From an uncultured Bacilli bacterium (GTDB lineage: Bacteria; Bacillota_I; Bacilli_A; RF39; UBA660), in the NCBI GenBank assembly GCA_934140355.1, contig CAKPBH010000045.1, positions 1-11,604 on the forward strand: DNA of 11,604 nt, read 5' to 3'. Made by a program: the position numbers and the translations under genes. Below, piece by piece: positions 1 through 7,458 of this stretch. Under the pieces are notes generated by a model. It had not been told where the DNA came from. It was given only the letters and a program-made list of their open reading frames with translations, and did no database searches. The stretch's first letter is position 1, and the number at the start of each line of letters is the position of its first letter.

Positions 1-545
1 CATATAAAATACCTCTATTTCTCATAAAGATATTTTATCATTTTTTATTCAAACGCACAATTTATGATTTTATCCTGGTGGATAGTTATACTGTTTTATA
101 TAGAAGTGAATATGTGTTTTATGATGATAGTGCAAGTGTTATGCAAACGGATACATATGGTGTTGATATATTAAAGAATTTAAGAATTAATGATACTTTT
201 TTAGAGGTAAAGAAATTAATAGAAACAGATGGGGTTATTTCAATTAAAGATAAGGATAATCAAGTATTAGAGGATAGTCATTTGATTAAGACAGGAGATC
301 GAATGGAAGTATCATTTACAAGTGCTAATTCCTATTTGATTTATTTATCTATTCGAGGAGATGTTACTGGAAGTGGTAGTATTTCTGATGAGGATGTTTT
401 AAAATCTTATCAAATTTTAAGAGGAGAGAAGGTAGATAAATATGTTGAAGTTTCCTCTGATGTTGTTAGCGATGGTGTGATTAAGATTAATGATGTAGCA
501 AAGTTACATCAATATGTTAAAAAGAAGATCAATAGTTTGGATTGA
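1..545 (+). CDS. C-terminal part of a probable exported protein with a dockerin-like module (5' end outside window)
   Basis: The reading frame is open from the left edge to TGA at 543-545, so the start is probably outside the window. A GTG at 78 is possible but has no ribosome binding site before it. Counting from that GTG, residues 28-90 look like a small beta-rich domain of the kind that precedes such tails (motif KDKDNQVLEDSHLIKTGD). Residues 94-151 form two dockerin-like repeats: GDVTGSGSISDEDVLKSYQ, then SDVVSDGVIKINDVAKLHQY. Each resembles a calcium-binding F-hand loop plus helix, but with substitutions at usual ligand positions (S in loop 1, V in loop 2). Such modules end extracellular proteins in clostridia and gut Mollicutes-like bacteria, where they may dock or simply stabilise. 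The N-terminal functional domain is not visible and no enzyme activity can be assigned. Confidence is good for the dockerin-like tail and low for overall function. Confidence 0.7.
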   Translation, partial: YKIPLFLIKIFYHFLFKRTIYDFILVDSYTVLYRSEYVFYDDSASVMQTDTYGVDILKNLRINDTFLEVKKLIETDGVISIKDKDNQVLEDSHLIKTGDRMEVSFTSANSYLIYLSIRGDVTGSGSISDEDVLKSYQILRGEKVDKYVEVSSDVVSDGVIKINDVAKLHQYVKKKINSLD

Positions 546-558
546 TTTTCTTTTTTTT
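521..558 (+). terminator. Rho-independent terminator overlapping the end of the dockerin-like gene
   Basis: AAGAAGATCAAT (522-533) pairs with ATTGATTTTCTT (541-552) over 12 bp with one G-U pair. The loop is AGTTTGG and a T run extends to 558. The 3' arm contains the stop codon. It separates the first gene from the scp operon. Confidence 0.75.
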
Positions 559-572
559 CATCGTATGTAGTC

Positions 573-601
573 TTTAAAATTAAAGGAATTCATGATATAA
601 T
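573..601 (+). promoter_or_regulatory. Sigma-A-type promoter of the scpA operon
   Basis: TTTAAA (573-578), a 17-base spacer, then extended -10 TGA-TATAAT (593-601). The expected start near 608 lies just before the ribosome binding site GAAGGTG at 615-621, giving a very short leader. The site sits directly after the preceding terminator. Confidence 0.7.
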
Positions 602-626
602 TTATCATGTAGTTGAAGGTGATAAA

Positions 627-1355
627 TTGAATTATAAAGTAAAAATAAATGAATTTGAAGGCCCTTTGGATTTGCTGTTACATTTAGTTAAAATTTCTAA
701 TATTGATATTTATGATATTAATATTAATGAAATTACAGATCAGTATTTTGATTACATTAATCAAATGGAAGAATTAAATATTAATGTTGCTTCTGAGTAT
801 TTAGTCATGGCAGCTAGCTTAATGGAAATTAAATCTAAATCTTTACTTCCTCATCAAAAAAATGAAGAAATAGAAGAAGATGATGACGATACAACAACTC
901 GGGAAAATTTAATCGAAAAACTAGTTGAATATCAAAAATATAAAGATATTACGAAAGATTTTAAAAAATTAGAAGCAACAAGGAGGGAAATATATACAAA
1001 GGCACCCTCTAAGTTAAATGAAATTACGGAACGAAAATTAATAAAAGATCCTAATGTTACAATTGATACTTTAATTCAAGCTTGGGAAGAATTTTTAAAA
1101 CGAAAAAATATGGAGAAGCCCATTATTACTAAAATTACTAGTAAGGAATATAGTGTCAGAAGGCGAAAAAGTGATATTATTTTTCTTTTGAAGGAAAAAA
1201 AGAAAGCTGAATTCGGAGAGTTATTTGATATTTATAATAAAAGTTATGTTGTGGTAACGTTTATGTCTATTTTAGAATTAGCAAAAGAGGAAAAAGTTAA
1301 TTTAACGCAAGAAAATTCCTTTGATAAAATTTATATAGAATTGAAGGTGAACTGA
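627..1355 (+). CDS. scpA: Segregation and condensation protein A (kleisin)
   Basis: ScpA is the kleisin subunit of the Smc-ScpAB condensin. It bridges the Smc heads and helps compact and segregate the origin region on the nucleoid. The 242-residue length is typical. The N-terminal signature KINEFEGPLDLLLHLVKISN (residues 5-24) is the conserved Smc-neck-binding helical start. An acidic linker (EEIEEDDDD, about residues 80-88) follows, and the C-terminal winged helix (about 178-242) contacts the Smc cap. The start is TTG at 627, chosen because GAAGGTG lies 5 bases upstream and the conserved N-terminus begins at once. The stop overlaps the scpB start (TGATG), implying translational coupling with its partner. 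This TGA stop also argues for the standard genetic code. Confidence 0.97.
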   Translation: MNYKVKINEFEGPLDLLLHLVKISNIDIYDININEITDQYFDYINQMEELNINVASEYLVMAASLMEIKSKSLLPHQKNEEIEEDDDDTTTRENLIEKLVEYQKYKDITKDFKKLEATRREIYTKAPSKLNEITERKLIKDPNVTIDTLIQAWEEFLKRKNMEKPIITKITSKEYSVRRRKSDIIFLLKEKKKAEFGELFDIYNKSYVVVTFMSILELAKEEKVNLTQENSFDKIYIELKVN

Positions 1356-1912
1356 TGGAGGGAATACTAGAAGGATTGCTATATGTTTCGGGGGATAATG
1401 GACTTACCCTAAAAGAGGTAATGTCAATTTTATCACTAAATGAAGAAGAAGCTAAAAATTTAGTTTATCGTCTAAAACGACAATATGAGGAAGAAAATCG
1501 TGGACTTAGATTAAACTATTTAGGTAATACTTTTAAATTAACAACGAAACAAGAACATAAGGAATATTATGAGAAATTATTAGAAAATCCTACTACGCAT
1601 ACTTTATCTCAAGCGGCATTGGAAGTTTTAGCCATTATTGCTTATAATGAACCTGTTACAAGGGGACAAATTGATGAAATGCGTGGAGTTGATTCTGTTT
1701 TTGTTTTAAGAAAATTACTTGCAAAAGGATTAATTAAAGAATCGGGGCGCTCAAATTTACCAGGGCATCCTATTCTTTATAAAACAACAGATGATTTTTT
1801 AGATTATTTTGGTTTATCTACGAAGGATGATTTGCCAGATATTCGTGTTGTTTTAGATGATAGTGAAGAAAAAGATTTATTTCGATCAAACTATCATGAG
1901 GAAAAAGAATAA
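1355..1912 (+). CDS. scpB: Segregation and condensation protein B
   Basis: ScpB is the dimeric winged-helix (KITE) subunit that binds the middle of ScpA in the Smc-ScpAB complex. At 185 residues it is of normal size. The start MEGILEGLLYVSGDNGLTL is the usual first helix and wing. A first winged helix occupies about residues 1-75. A second, about 85-160, contains the highly conserved LSQAALEVLAIIAYNEPVTR and later GRSNLPGHPILYKTTDDFLD. The ATG overlaps the scpA stop by one base (TGATG), with GAAGGTGA inside the scpA end as ribosome binding site. The acidic C-terminal tail is family-typical. Identification is secure. Confidence 0.97.
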   Translation: MEGILEGLLYVSGDNGLTLKEVMSILSLNEEEAKNLVYRLKRQYEEENRGLRLNYLGNTFKLTTKQEHKEYYEKLLENPTTHTLSQAALEVLAIIAYNEPVTRGQIDEMRGVDSVFVLRKLLAKGLIKESGRSNLPGHPILYKTTDDFLDYFGLSTKDDLPDIRVVLDDSEEKDLFRSNYHEEKE

Positions 1913-1926
1913 AGAAGGGTGAAGAG

Positions 1927-3195
1927 ATGAATATTATAGAGATTATTAATAAGAAACGATTAGGAAAAATTTTAAGTGAAGAAGAAATTAGCTATGCTGT
2001 TTCTGGCTATTTGAGTGGGGAAGTAAAGGATTATCAGATGAGTAGTCTTTTGATGGCTATTGTTTTAAAGGGATTAACTGATCATGAGATTATCACTTTG
2101 ACTAATGTAATGTTGAATAGTGGTGAGCGACTAGATTTAAGTCATTTAGGAACGGTTGTCGATAAACATTCAACTGGTGGAGTTGGAGATAAGACAACAC
2201 TTATTGTCGCTCCCATTGTTGCTGCCTGTGGTGGACGTGTTGCGAAAATGAGTGGCAGAGGTCTTGGTCATACTGGAGGTACCATTGATAAATTAGAATC
2301 TATTTCTGGTTTTAAAGTGAATTTAGATGATACTGCTTTTATTGAACAAGTCAAAAATATTGGTTTAGCTGTTGTTAGTCAAACGAGTAATTTGGTTCCT
2401 GCTGATAAAAAAATTTATGCTCTAAGAGATGTTACAGGGACGGTAGAATCTATTGCTTTAATTGCCTCTTCTATCATGAGTAAGAAAATTGCTAGTGGGG
2501 CTAAGAAATTGGTAATTGATGTTAAAGTTGGGAGTGGTGCATTAATTAAAACTTTACCCGATGCCAAAAAATTAGCAAAATTAATGATTAAAATTGGTAA
2601 GAGTTATGGTATTGAGGTGGTTTGTATTTTAAGTAATATGGATATTCCACTTGGAAATAATATTGGAAATGCTTTAGAGGTAAGAGAAGCAATGGAAGTT
2701 TTACAAGGAAAAGTTGGTCATTTAACAGACTTGTGTGTAGAAATTGCAACGCAGATGGTTCATTTAAGTTTAAATCTTTCTGTAAAAGAGGCCAAAAAAT
2801 TGGTTCAACAAAATATTTCTAATGGAAATGCTTATCGTAAATTTTTAGAATTTGTAGAAGCACAGGGAGGGGATCTTTCCAATTTACCAAAAAGTGTTTA
2901 TCAGTATGAAATTTTAAGTCAAAAGTCTGGTTTTATTGATACCATAGATGCCCTTGCTTTGGGAAGATTATCTATGCAACTTGGTGCTGGTAGATTAAAT
3001 TTGAATGATAAATTAGATTATGGTGCTGGAATTATTTTGAATAAAAAAGTAGGAGATGTTGTGGAAGTGGGAGATACTTTAATGACTCTTTATACTTCTT
3101 TGAAGTTAAATCCTGAAGAAATTTCTACGGAATCTTTCCTTATTACAGATACCCCACCAAAAGAAAGTCCATTAATTTATGAGATATTGGAATAA
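1927..3195 (+). CDS. pdp: Pyrimidine-nucleoside phosphorylase
   Basis: The enzyme performs reversible phosphorolysis of uridine, deoxyuridine and thymidine to the free base and (deoxy)ribose-1-phosphate, a cytosolic salvage step. The family signature SGRGLGHTGGTIDKLE is at residues 109-124, and the phosphate-binding loop DKHSTGGVGDKTT starts at 79. The base-contacting residues known in the family appear as R167, S182 and K186 (in YALRD and SSIMSKK). At 422 residues it is slightly shorter than the usual 430-435, with intact N-terminal alpha domain and C-terminal beta domain. ATG 1927 is preceded by GAAGGGTGAAGAG. It lies 14 bases after scpB and probably shares its transcript. The alternative, thymidine-specific DeoA, is less likely in this low-GC context but cannot be excluded by eye. 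Confidence 0.93.
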   Translation: MNIIEIINKKRLGKILSEEEISYAVSGYLSGEVKDYQMSSLLMAIVLKGLTDHEIITLTNVMLNSGERLDLSHLGTVVDKHSTGGVGDKTTLIVAPIVAACGGRVAKMSGRGLGHTGGTIDKLESISGFKVNLDDTAFIEQVKNIGLAVVSQTSNLVPADKKIYALRDVTGTVESIALIASSIMSKKIASGAKKLVIDVKVGSGALIKTLPDAKKLAKLMIKIGKSYGIEVVCILSNMDIPLGNNIGNALEVREAMEVLQGKVGHLTDLCVEIATQMVHLSLNLSVKEAKKLVQQNISNGNAYRKFLEFVEAQGGDLSNLPKSVYQYEILSQKSGFIDTIDALALGRLSMQLGAGRLNLNDKLDYGAGIILNKKVGDVVEVGDTLMTLYTSLKLNPEEISTESFLITDTPPKESPLIYEILE

Positions 3196-3221
3196 AAAAT
3201 TTAGAAAAGGAGGAATGATTC

Positions 3222-3878
3222 ATGCGATTAAAACATGTTAAGGGGGCAAATGAAATTATTGAAAAGGGTAAATATTATGTAAAAGATGCTACGGATTATA
3301 TTGGTAATTGGGGGACTATGGTGTTTCAAAATACTAATCCTATTTATATTGAAATAGGAATGGGAAAAGGGGACTTTATTATAGAAAATGCGATAAGGTA
3401 TCCGGATATTAATTTTATTGGTATTGAGAAATATGATAGTGTTTTAGTTCGGGCTATTCAAAAATCTAATGAATTGGATCTGTCAAATTTGAAGTTTATT
3501 CGAATGGATGCTAATCATATTGATTGTGTTTTTTCTAAGGAAATATCTTTAATTTATTTAAATTTTTCTGATCCTTGGCCTAAAGATAGACATGCAAAAA
3601 GAAGGTTAACTAGTCCTGTTTTTTTGCAAAAGTATGATGCTCTTTTTCTTAAAAATCCTCATATTATTATGAAAACGGATAATAATTCTTTATTTGAATA
3701 TTCAATGGAATCTTTAAAAGAGAATGGCTATCAGATTATTTCTAGTACAAGAGATTTGTACCTGGAAGATATAAAAGAGAATATTCAAACTGAATATGAA
3801 AAGAAATTTGTTCAATTGGGGGTAAAAATTAATCGAATGGAAGCAATTAAAAAGCAAATGGAAGTAATTAAAAAGTAG
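3222..3878 (+). CDS. trmB: tRNA (guanine-N7-)-methyltransferase
   Basis: TrmB uses S-adenosylmethionine to methylate N7 of G46 in the tRNA variable loop. The Rossmann-fold SAM motif is EIGMGKGDFI (residues 44-53), the acidic residue of the next strand is in GIEKYDS (E69), and an RMDA motif is near 94. The family hallmark FSDPWPKDRHAKRRL occupies about 115-129, and the tRNA-binding TEYEKKF is near 190. The 218-residue length is standard. A strong AAAAGGAGG precedes ATG 3222. It lies 26 bases after pdp, so it is probably the last gene of the scpA-scpB-pdp-trmB operon. The first convincing terminator downstream is at 4019-4053. Confidence 0.96.
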   Translation: MRLKHVKGANEIIEKGKYYVKDATDYIGNWGTMVFQNTNPIYIEIGMGKGDFIIENAIRYPDINFIGIEKYDSVLVRAIQKSNELDLSNLKFIRMDANHIDCVFSKEISLIYLNFSDPWPKDRHAKRRLTSPVFLQKYDALFLKNPHIIMKTDNNSLFEYSMESLKENGYQIISSTRDLYLEDIKENIQTEYEKKFVQLGVKINRMEAIKKQMEVIKK

Positions 3879-3927
3879 GGTTATTTTGTTTCTTCGAAAT
3901 TCAAGGGATATTTAGTTAAAAAAATTG

Positions 3928-3936
3928 TGATAAAAT
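3928..3936 (+). promoter_or_regulatory. Possible extended -10 element downstream of trmB
   Basis: TG-A-TAAAAT at 3928-3936 has the same extended -10 form as other promoters in this window, but no good -35 is visible. A transcript starting near 3943 would enter a weak AATACCA/TGGTATT hairpin (3943-3985, followed by a T run to 3989) and reach the strong terminator at 4019-4053. A short untranslated RNA of about 110 bases is therefore conceivable. Confidence 0.3.
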
Positions 3937-4018
3937 ATATTTAATACCAGTTTAAGACTTAAAAAAATAGTTTAGTTTTGGTATTTTTTCGGAGTTTTAA
4001 AAGAATAAAATACAATGG

Positions 4019-4053
4019 AAATCACCTCTAAAAATTTAAAGGTGATTTTTTTT
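4019..4053 (+). terminator. Rho-independent terminator downstream of trmB
   Basis: AAATCACCT (4019-4027) pairs perfectly with AGGTGATTT (4040-4048) around a 12-base loop, followed by T's to 4053. It reads in the + direction and is the best candidate end for the scpA-trmB operon transcript, or for a short RNA started near 3943. Confidence 0.8.
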
Positions 4054-4571
4054 GGTCACTGAAATTCAAAAAACCATTATTTGTTTTGTGTTTTTATGTT
4101 TTCTTTTATGGATTGAATTTTTGGTAAAACGACTAGATTTTTTCTTTTTTCCATTTGGTTTGTTGATAAAATCAATTTTTTAACTTGGCTTTGCTAGAAC
4201 TTTCATTTGTATGTTGTATTAACTTTCAATCATCTCTAAATTTTTAGATGTTCTTTTTCTTTTTCATCATGGTTCTTTGAATTTTGATGGTTTTGAAAAA
4301 CTACGTCTAGGTTTTTAGGGGTGGTTTTAATTGTTAGATAAAGTATGAAATTTTCTTTTTTTAATAACTTTGATAGTGGAATTATAATAGATATTTTTAG
4401 TAAATGAGGTACTTCTTAAGTATTTTTTCGTTTTCATTTTTTTATGATTTAATTTTTTTCCCTTTAAATTAAGGAGTGTAATTCAAATTCGGAAAAAAAT
4501 AAAAAAAATTTTTCAAAATAGGAAGGATTTTAGAAAAAAAGAGCGAATAATATAATTAGAGGAGGTAAAAG

Positions 4572-6659
4572 ATGAAAAAAAATTTAATTGTCTTACAAGA
4601 TGGGTATAAAGAATGTGGTGCTGCTTCTTTATTGTCCATTATTCGCTATTACAAAGGAAATATTGCGTTAGCTAAGTTAGTAGAGATGACCAATACCACC
4701 AAAGAGGGAACAAATTTTTATCAACTAAAACAAGCTAGCGAACAAATAGGGTTAAATTCTATTGGTTATAAGGTAGATGAAATAACTTCTCTAAAGGAAA
4801 TAAAAAGACCTTTTATCTGTCAATTAATTGATCATTCTTATGAACATTTTGTTGTTGTTTATGGGGTTAAAAAAGATAAAATTATTATGATGGATCCTGC
4901 CTTTGGTGAAAAATGTTTATCAATTTTAGATTTTTCTAAATTATGGACAGGCTATATCTTAATTTTTGAACCTTTTAAAAAATTGGTAGATAATAAAGAG
5001 AAAAATTATATGTATCAAATTCTTAAAGAAGTTTTTTCAAAAAATAAAAGCATTATTTTAACTATCCTGCTTCTTTCTATTATTTATACAATTTTCTCTT
5101 GTTTAGGTAGTTTATATTTTGAATTTACTTTAGATTTTGTTATGGAAAGTACCAAATGGAATCTTCTTATTATTTCCTTTTTCTTTATTATTATTATTTT
5201 ATTAAAAATTATTAGTAATTTTATTAGAAATCAAGTATTTATTCTTTTTGGTCAAAAACTAGACTGTTCTATCTTCTTATTTACTTTCAAAAAAATTCTT
5301 TTACTTCCTTATCATTATTATCACAATAGAACAACAGGTGAAATTATTAGTCGCTTAAATGATTTAATTTATGTAAAAAATTTCATTAACCAATTAATCC
5401 TCACTGTATGCTTAGATGGAATTTTACTGATTGGATCTGGGGGCCTTTTATTTCTTTTAAATAAGCAACTATTTGTCATGATGATAATGATTAGCTTACT
5501 TCATATTGGTATTCTTTTAATTTTTAGACCGACGTTAAAAAAATATACTGATATGAGTCAGCAAAATAATGCCAAGCTTCAATCGTATTTAACAGAATTA
5601 GTTAGTGGCATTGAGACAATTAAAAATATGAATATGGAAGTTATTATGAATGAAAAATTAGAAAATATTTATGTAAAATCTTTAAATGATACGTTTGAAT
5701 ATCAAAATATTTTAAATTTAGAATTATTGATAAAAGAATTAGTTTCATCTATTGGACTTTTCTTATTAGAAATGTTGGGATTTTATATGATAATGAATGG
5801 TAGTATATCAATAGGGTATTTTATGAGTTATATTTTTCTTGCCAATTCTTTTTTGACACCAATTACTAATCTAATTGAGTTAAATAAAGAATATTATTAT
5901 TTAATAAATTCCATTAAGAGAGTAAATCATTTGTTTGATATAGAAGAAGAAAATTTAAGCACCAATACTAATTTTGATTTAAGTGGTACTATTGAGATTA
6001 AAAATTTATGTTTTAGTTATAATCAAGAAAAAATGATTTTTTCAAATTTTAATTTACAAATTCCAAAGGGAAATAAGATAATGATTTTAGGTTCCTCAGG
6101 CAGTGGTAAAAGTACTATTCTAAAGTTATTAATGAAATATTATGAAGTAAATTATAATATGATTTATTTGAATGAAATAGATATTAATAATTGTTCTGTT
6201 TTAAATGTTAGAAATCATATTGCTTTAATGAGTCAGAATGATGTTTTATATACTGATACAATTTTTAATAACATTACTTTATATCAAAATGTTGATTTAA
6301 AAAATTTTCAAGAAATTTGTAGATTAACTTGTGTTGATGAATTTGCAAAAGAATTATTTTTAGGTTACCAGACAAAATTAGAAGAAAACGGTCTAAATCT
6401 CTCTGGAGGTCAGAGACAACGCATTCTCTTAGCAAGGTTATTTTTACAAGAAAAAGGTATTGTCTTAATTGATGAGGGATTAAATGCAATAGATATTCGA
6501 TTAGAAAGAAAAATTTTAACTAATATTTTTTCTAAATATCCAAATACAACTATTATTGTTGTTTCTCATCGAGTGGAAAATCAAGATTTATTTCATCAAG
6601 TTATTCATTTTGAAAATGGACAAATAAAATTCTTATCAAAGGAGAAGCTATATGATTGA
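4572..6659 (+). CDS. Bacteriocin-type ABC transporter with N-terminal C39 leader peptidase
   Basis: This is a peptidase-containing ABC transporter (PCAT) that cleaves double-glycine leaders and exports the mature peptides through the membrane. The C39 peptidase spans about residues 1-130 with Q9, C15 (QDGYKECGAA), H92 (YEHFVVVY) and D108 (MMDPAFG) all present, so proteolysis should be intact. A six-helix membrane domain covers about 155-435. The nucleotide-binding domain has Walker A GSSGSGKST (507-515), Q-loop Q555, signature LSGGQ (610-614), Walker B VLIDE (631-635) and switch H666. The D-loop region reads DEGLNAID instead of the common DEATSALD. The 695-residue length is normal. AGGAGG lies 6 bases before the ATG. 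It overlaps the next gene by 8 bases and is followed by two double-glycine-leader peptides, its likely substrates. Confidence 0.95.
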   Translation: MKKNLIVLQDGYKECGAASLLSIIRYYKGNIALAKLVEMTNTTKEGTNFYQLKQASEQIGLNSIGYKVDEITSLKEIKRPFICQLIDHSYEHFVVVYGVKKDKIIMMDPAFGEKCLSILDFSKLWTGYILIFEPFKKLVDNKEKNYMYQILKEVFSKNKSIILTILLLSIIYTIFSCLGSLYFEFTLDFVMESTKWNLLIISFFFIIIILLKIISNFIRNQVFILFGQKLDCSIFLFTFKKILLLPYHYYHNRTTGEIISRLNDLIYVKNFINQLILTVCLDGILLIGSGGLLFLLNKQLFVMMIMISLLHIGILLIFRPTLKKYTDMSQQNNAKLQSYLTELVSGIETIKNMNMEVIMNEKLENIYVKSLNDTFEYQNILNLELLIKELVSSIGLFLLEMLGFYMIMNGSISIGYFMSYIFLANSFLTPITNLIELNKEYYYLINSIKRVNHLFDIEEENLSTNTNFDLSGTIEIKNLCFSYNQEKMIFSNFNLQIPKGNKIMILGSSGSGKSTILKLLMKYYEVNYNMIYLNEIDINNCSVLNVRNHIALMSQNDVLYTDTIFNNITLYQNVDLKNFQEICRLTCVDEFAKELFLGYQTKLEENGLNLSGGQRQRILLARLFLQEKGIVLIDEGLNAIDIRLERKILTNIFSKYPNTTIIVVSHRVENQDLFHQVIHFENGQIKFLSKEKLYD

Positions 6660-7074
6660 TACTTATTATATTTTAAATAAAAAATGTAATTTTTCCATTT
6701 ATGTATTTATTTTAAACGTCATTATTTTATTATCGTATATTATATATGGAATGAATACCTATATTTATCAAACTTATATTCAACTTCACTCCGAAATAAT
6801 AATCAAAAACTCCTTATTTTATCTTGAGGTACTCATTCCGGAAAAGGAGGTTTCTAACGTAGTTAAAGAGGAAAAAATTATTATTAATCAAAAAGAGTAT
6901 CAATATAAAGTAGTAAAACAAGATAATAGAATTACTTATTTAAATCATGTTAATTATCAAAAATGTTACTTGGAAATCAATCATTTGGATAAAGAATATC
7001 AAAAAGAAGGATATCATTTGCTTGTAAAAATTCCTTCTAAAAGGAGGAAAATAATAGAATATTTTAAAGAATAG
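6652..7074 (+). CDS. Small membrane-anchored HlyD-like export accessory protein
   Basis: This 140-residue protein has a short cytoplasmic start, one membrane helix (about residues 16-34) and an extracytoplasmic remainder. The part from about 57 on (YLEVLIPEKEVSNVV, then INQKEYQYKVVKQ and a closing VKIPSKRRKIIEYF) resembles the C-terminal beta-barrel segment of HlyD/LcnD/MesE-type membrane-fusion proteins. Those normally run about 400-470 residues, and the lipoyl and long coiled-coil parts are absent here. Position supports the role: it overlaps the transporter by 8 bases, with AAAGGAG inside the transporter's 3' end, and precedes the peptide genes by 15 bases. I infer a minimal adaptor for peptide export. 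An immunity function is an alternative, since no other immunity candidate is visible. The homology call rests on pattern only. Confidence 0.6.
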   Translation: MIDTYYILNKKCNFSIYVFILNVIILLSYIIYGMNTYIYQTYIQLHSEIIIKNSLFYLEVLIPEKEVSNVVKEEKIIINQKEYQYKVVKQDNRITYLNHVNYQKCYLEINHLDKEYQKEGYHLLVKIPSKRRKIIEYFKE

Positions 7075-7089
7075 AGAGGAGAGTAGAGT

Positions 7090-7233
7090 ATGCAAAAAAT
7101 GGAAAATAATGAATTAATGGAAATTAAAGGTGGTGCAGTAAATTGGGGCTTAATGGCTGGGATTGGTGCTGCTGCATCTTTCATTATTGGTATTATTGAT
7201 GGTTGGATGAATCCAAAGAAATGTAATGGTTAG
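7090..7233 (+). CDS. Double-glycine-leader bacteriocin-like peptide A (47 aa)
   Basis: The precursor has a 15-residue leader, MQKMENNELMEIKGG, matching the C39-processed consensus: hydrophobic at -4 (I), -7 (L) and -12 (M), E at -8, and GG at -2/-1. The predicted mature peptide is 32 residues. It starts AVNWGLMAGIG, has a small-residue-rich hydrophobic stretch with a GxxxG (GLMAG), and ends in a polar KKCNG tail with a single cysteine. AGGAG lies 8 bases before the ATG. It is followed 23 bases later by a similar precursor, so the pair looks like a class IIb two-peptide bacteriocin or a peptide signal. The adjacent C39 transporter should process it. Bacteriocin activity is inference; the leader and location are directly visible. 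Confidence 0.85.
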   Translation: MQKMENNELMEIKGGAVNWGLMAGIGAAASFIIGIIDGWMNPKKCNG

Positions 7234-7256
7234 GCAAAAAGAAAGGAGAAAAGGGT

Positions 7257-7412
7257 ATGACAGAATTAAAAAAAGAAGAAATGTTACAAATAAAAGGTGG
7301 ATTTAGTAGTGCATTATTAAATGCGGTGATGCGTACAGTATCTGTGATGTTTAATATTGGACAAGCTGTTGGATCGGCTATTCGAAGATCAGTAAGTGGA
7401 AGATATTGTTAA
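7257..7412 (+). CDS. Double-glycine-leader bacteriocin-like peptide B (51 aa)
   Basis: The leader MTELKKEEMLQIKGG is also exactly 15 residues, with I at -4, M at -7, E at -8, L at -12 and GG at -2/-1. The predicted 36-residue mature peptide begins FSSALLNAVMRTVSV, contains GQAVG (a GxxxG motif), is cationic (four Arg, no acidic residue) and ends GRYC, so its only cysteine is the last residue. AGGAG lies 8 bases before the ATG. The leader's match to peptide A, and mature parts that differ from A, suit a two-component bacteriocin in which two unlike helices pair in the target membrane. The gene ends just before a strong terminator, making it the last gene of the cassette. No immunity gene follows. 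Confidence 0.85.
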   Translation: MTELKKEEMLQIKGGFSSALLNAVMRTVSVMFNIGQAVGSAIRRSVSGRYC

Positions 7413-7457
7413 AAAAAGGAGAAGTTTGAGTAAAAAAATTCAAATTTCTCTTTTTTT
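7411..7457 (+). terminator. Strong terminator of the export/bacteriocin-like operon
   Basis: GAGAAGTTTGA (7419-7429) pairs with TCAAATTTCTC (7440-7450) over 11 bp with one G-U pair. The stem is flanked by an A run before and a T run after (7451-7457), which extend it. It starts at the stop codon of peptide B. Confidence 0.88.
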
Positions 7458-7458
7458 A

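Larger units (their letters stand above)
3879..4571. other. Long intergenic stretch without a convincing gene
   Basis: About 690 bases separate trmB from the export cassette. They contain the possible promoter at 3928, a weak hairpin at 3943-3989 and the terminator at 4019-4053. Further right, T-rich + strand sequence corresponds to an A-rich minus strand. There one frame is stop-free for 59 codons (4236-4415) and reads protein-like but has no start codon; a second same-frame stretch ends at 4077. This may be gene debris. A -10-like TATAAT lies at 4383-4388 with no good -35. Another TATAAT at 4551-4556 is so close to the transporter's AGGAGG (4560-4565) that transcription from it would lose the ribosome binding site. 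The true promoter of the export cassette is not certain. Confidence 0.5.

Noticed and set aside
1353..1357. TGA read as tryptophan (Mycoplasma-type code)
   Set aside because: scpA, the dockerin-like gene and the transporter all end properly at TGA, and tryptophans in the conserved proteins are encoded by TGG.
4015..4062. Short + strand frame (15 codons from ATG 4015)
   Set aside because: It consists almost entirely of the terminator hairpin and its T run, and has no close ribosome binding site.
4551..4556. Perfect TATAAT just before the transporter gene as its promoter
   Set aside because: A start about 7 bases downstream would fall inside the AGGAGG ribosome binding site at 4560-4565, so the mRNA would lose it. 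It is also common by chance in such AT-rich sequence.
6274..6489. Minus-strand open frame of 71 codons inside the ABC transporter
   Set aside because: It lies opposite the well-conserved nucleotide-binding domain (Q-loop to Walker B) and has no ribosome binding site or family resemblance.
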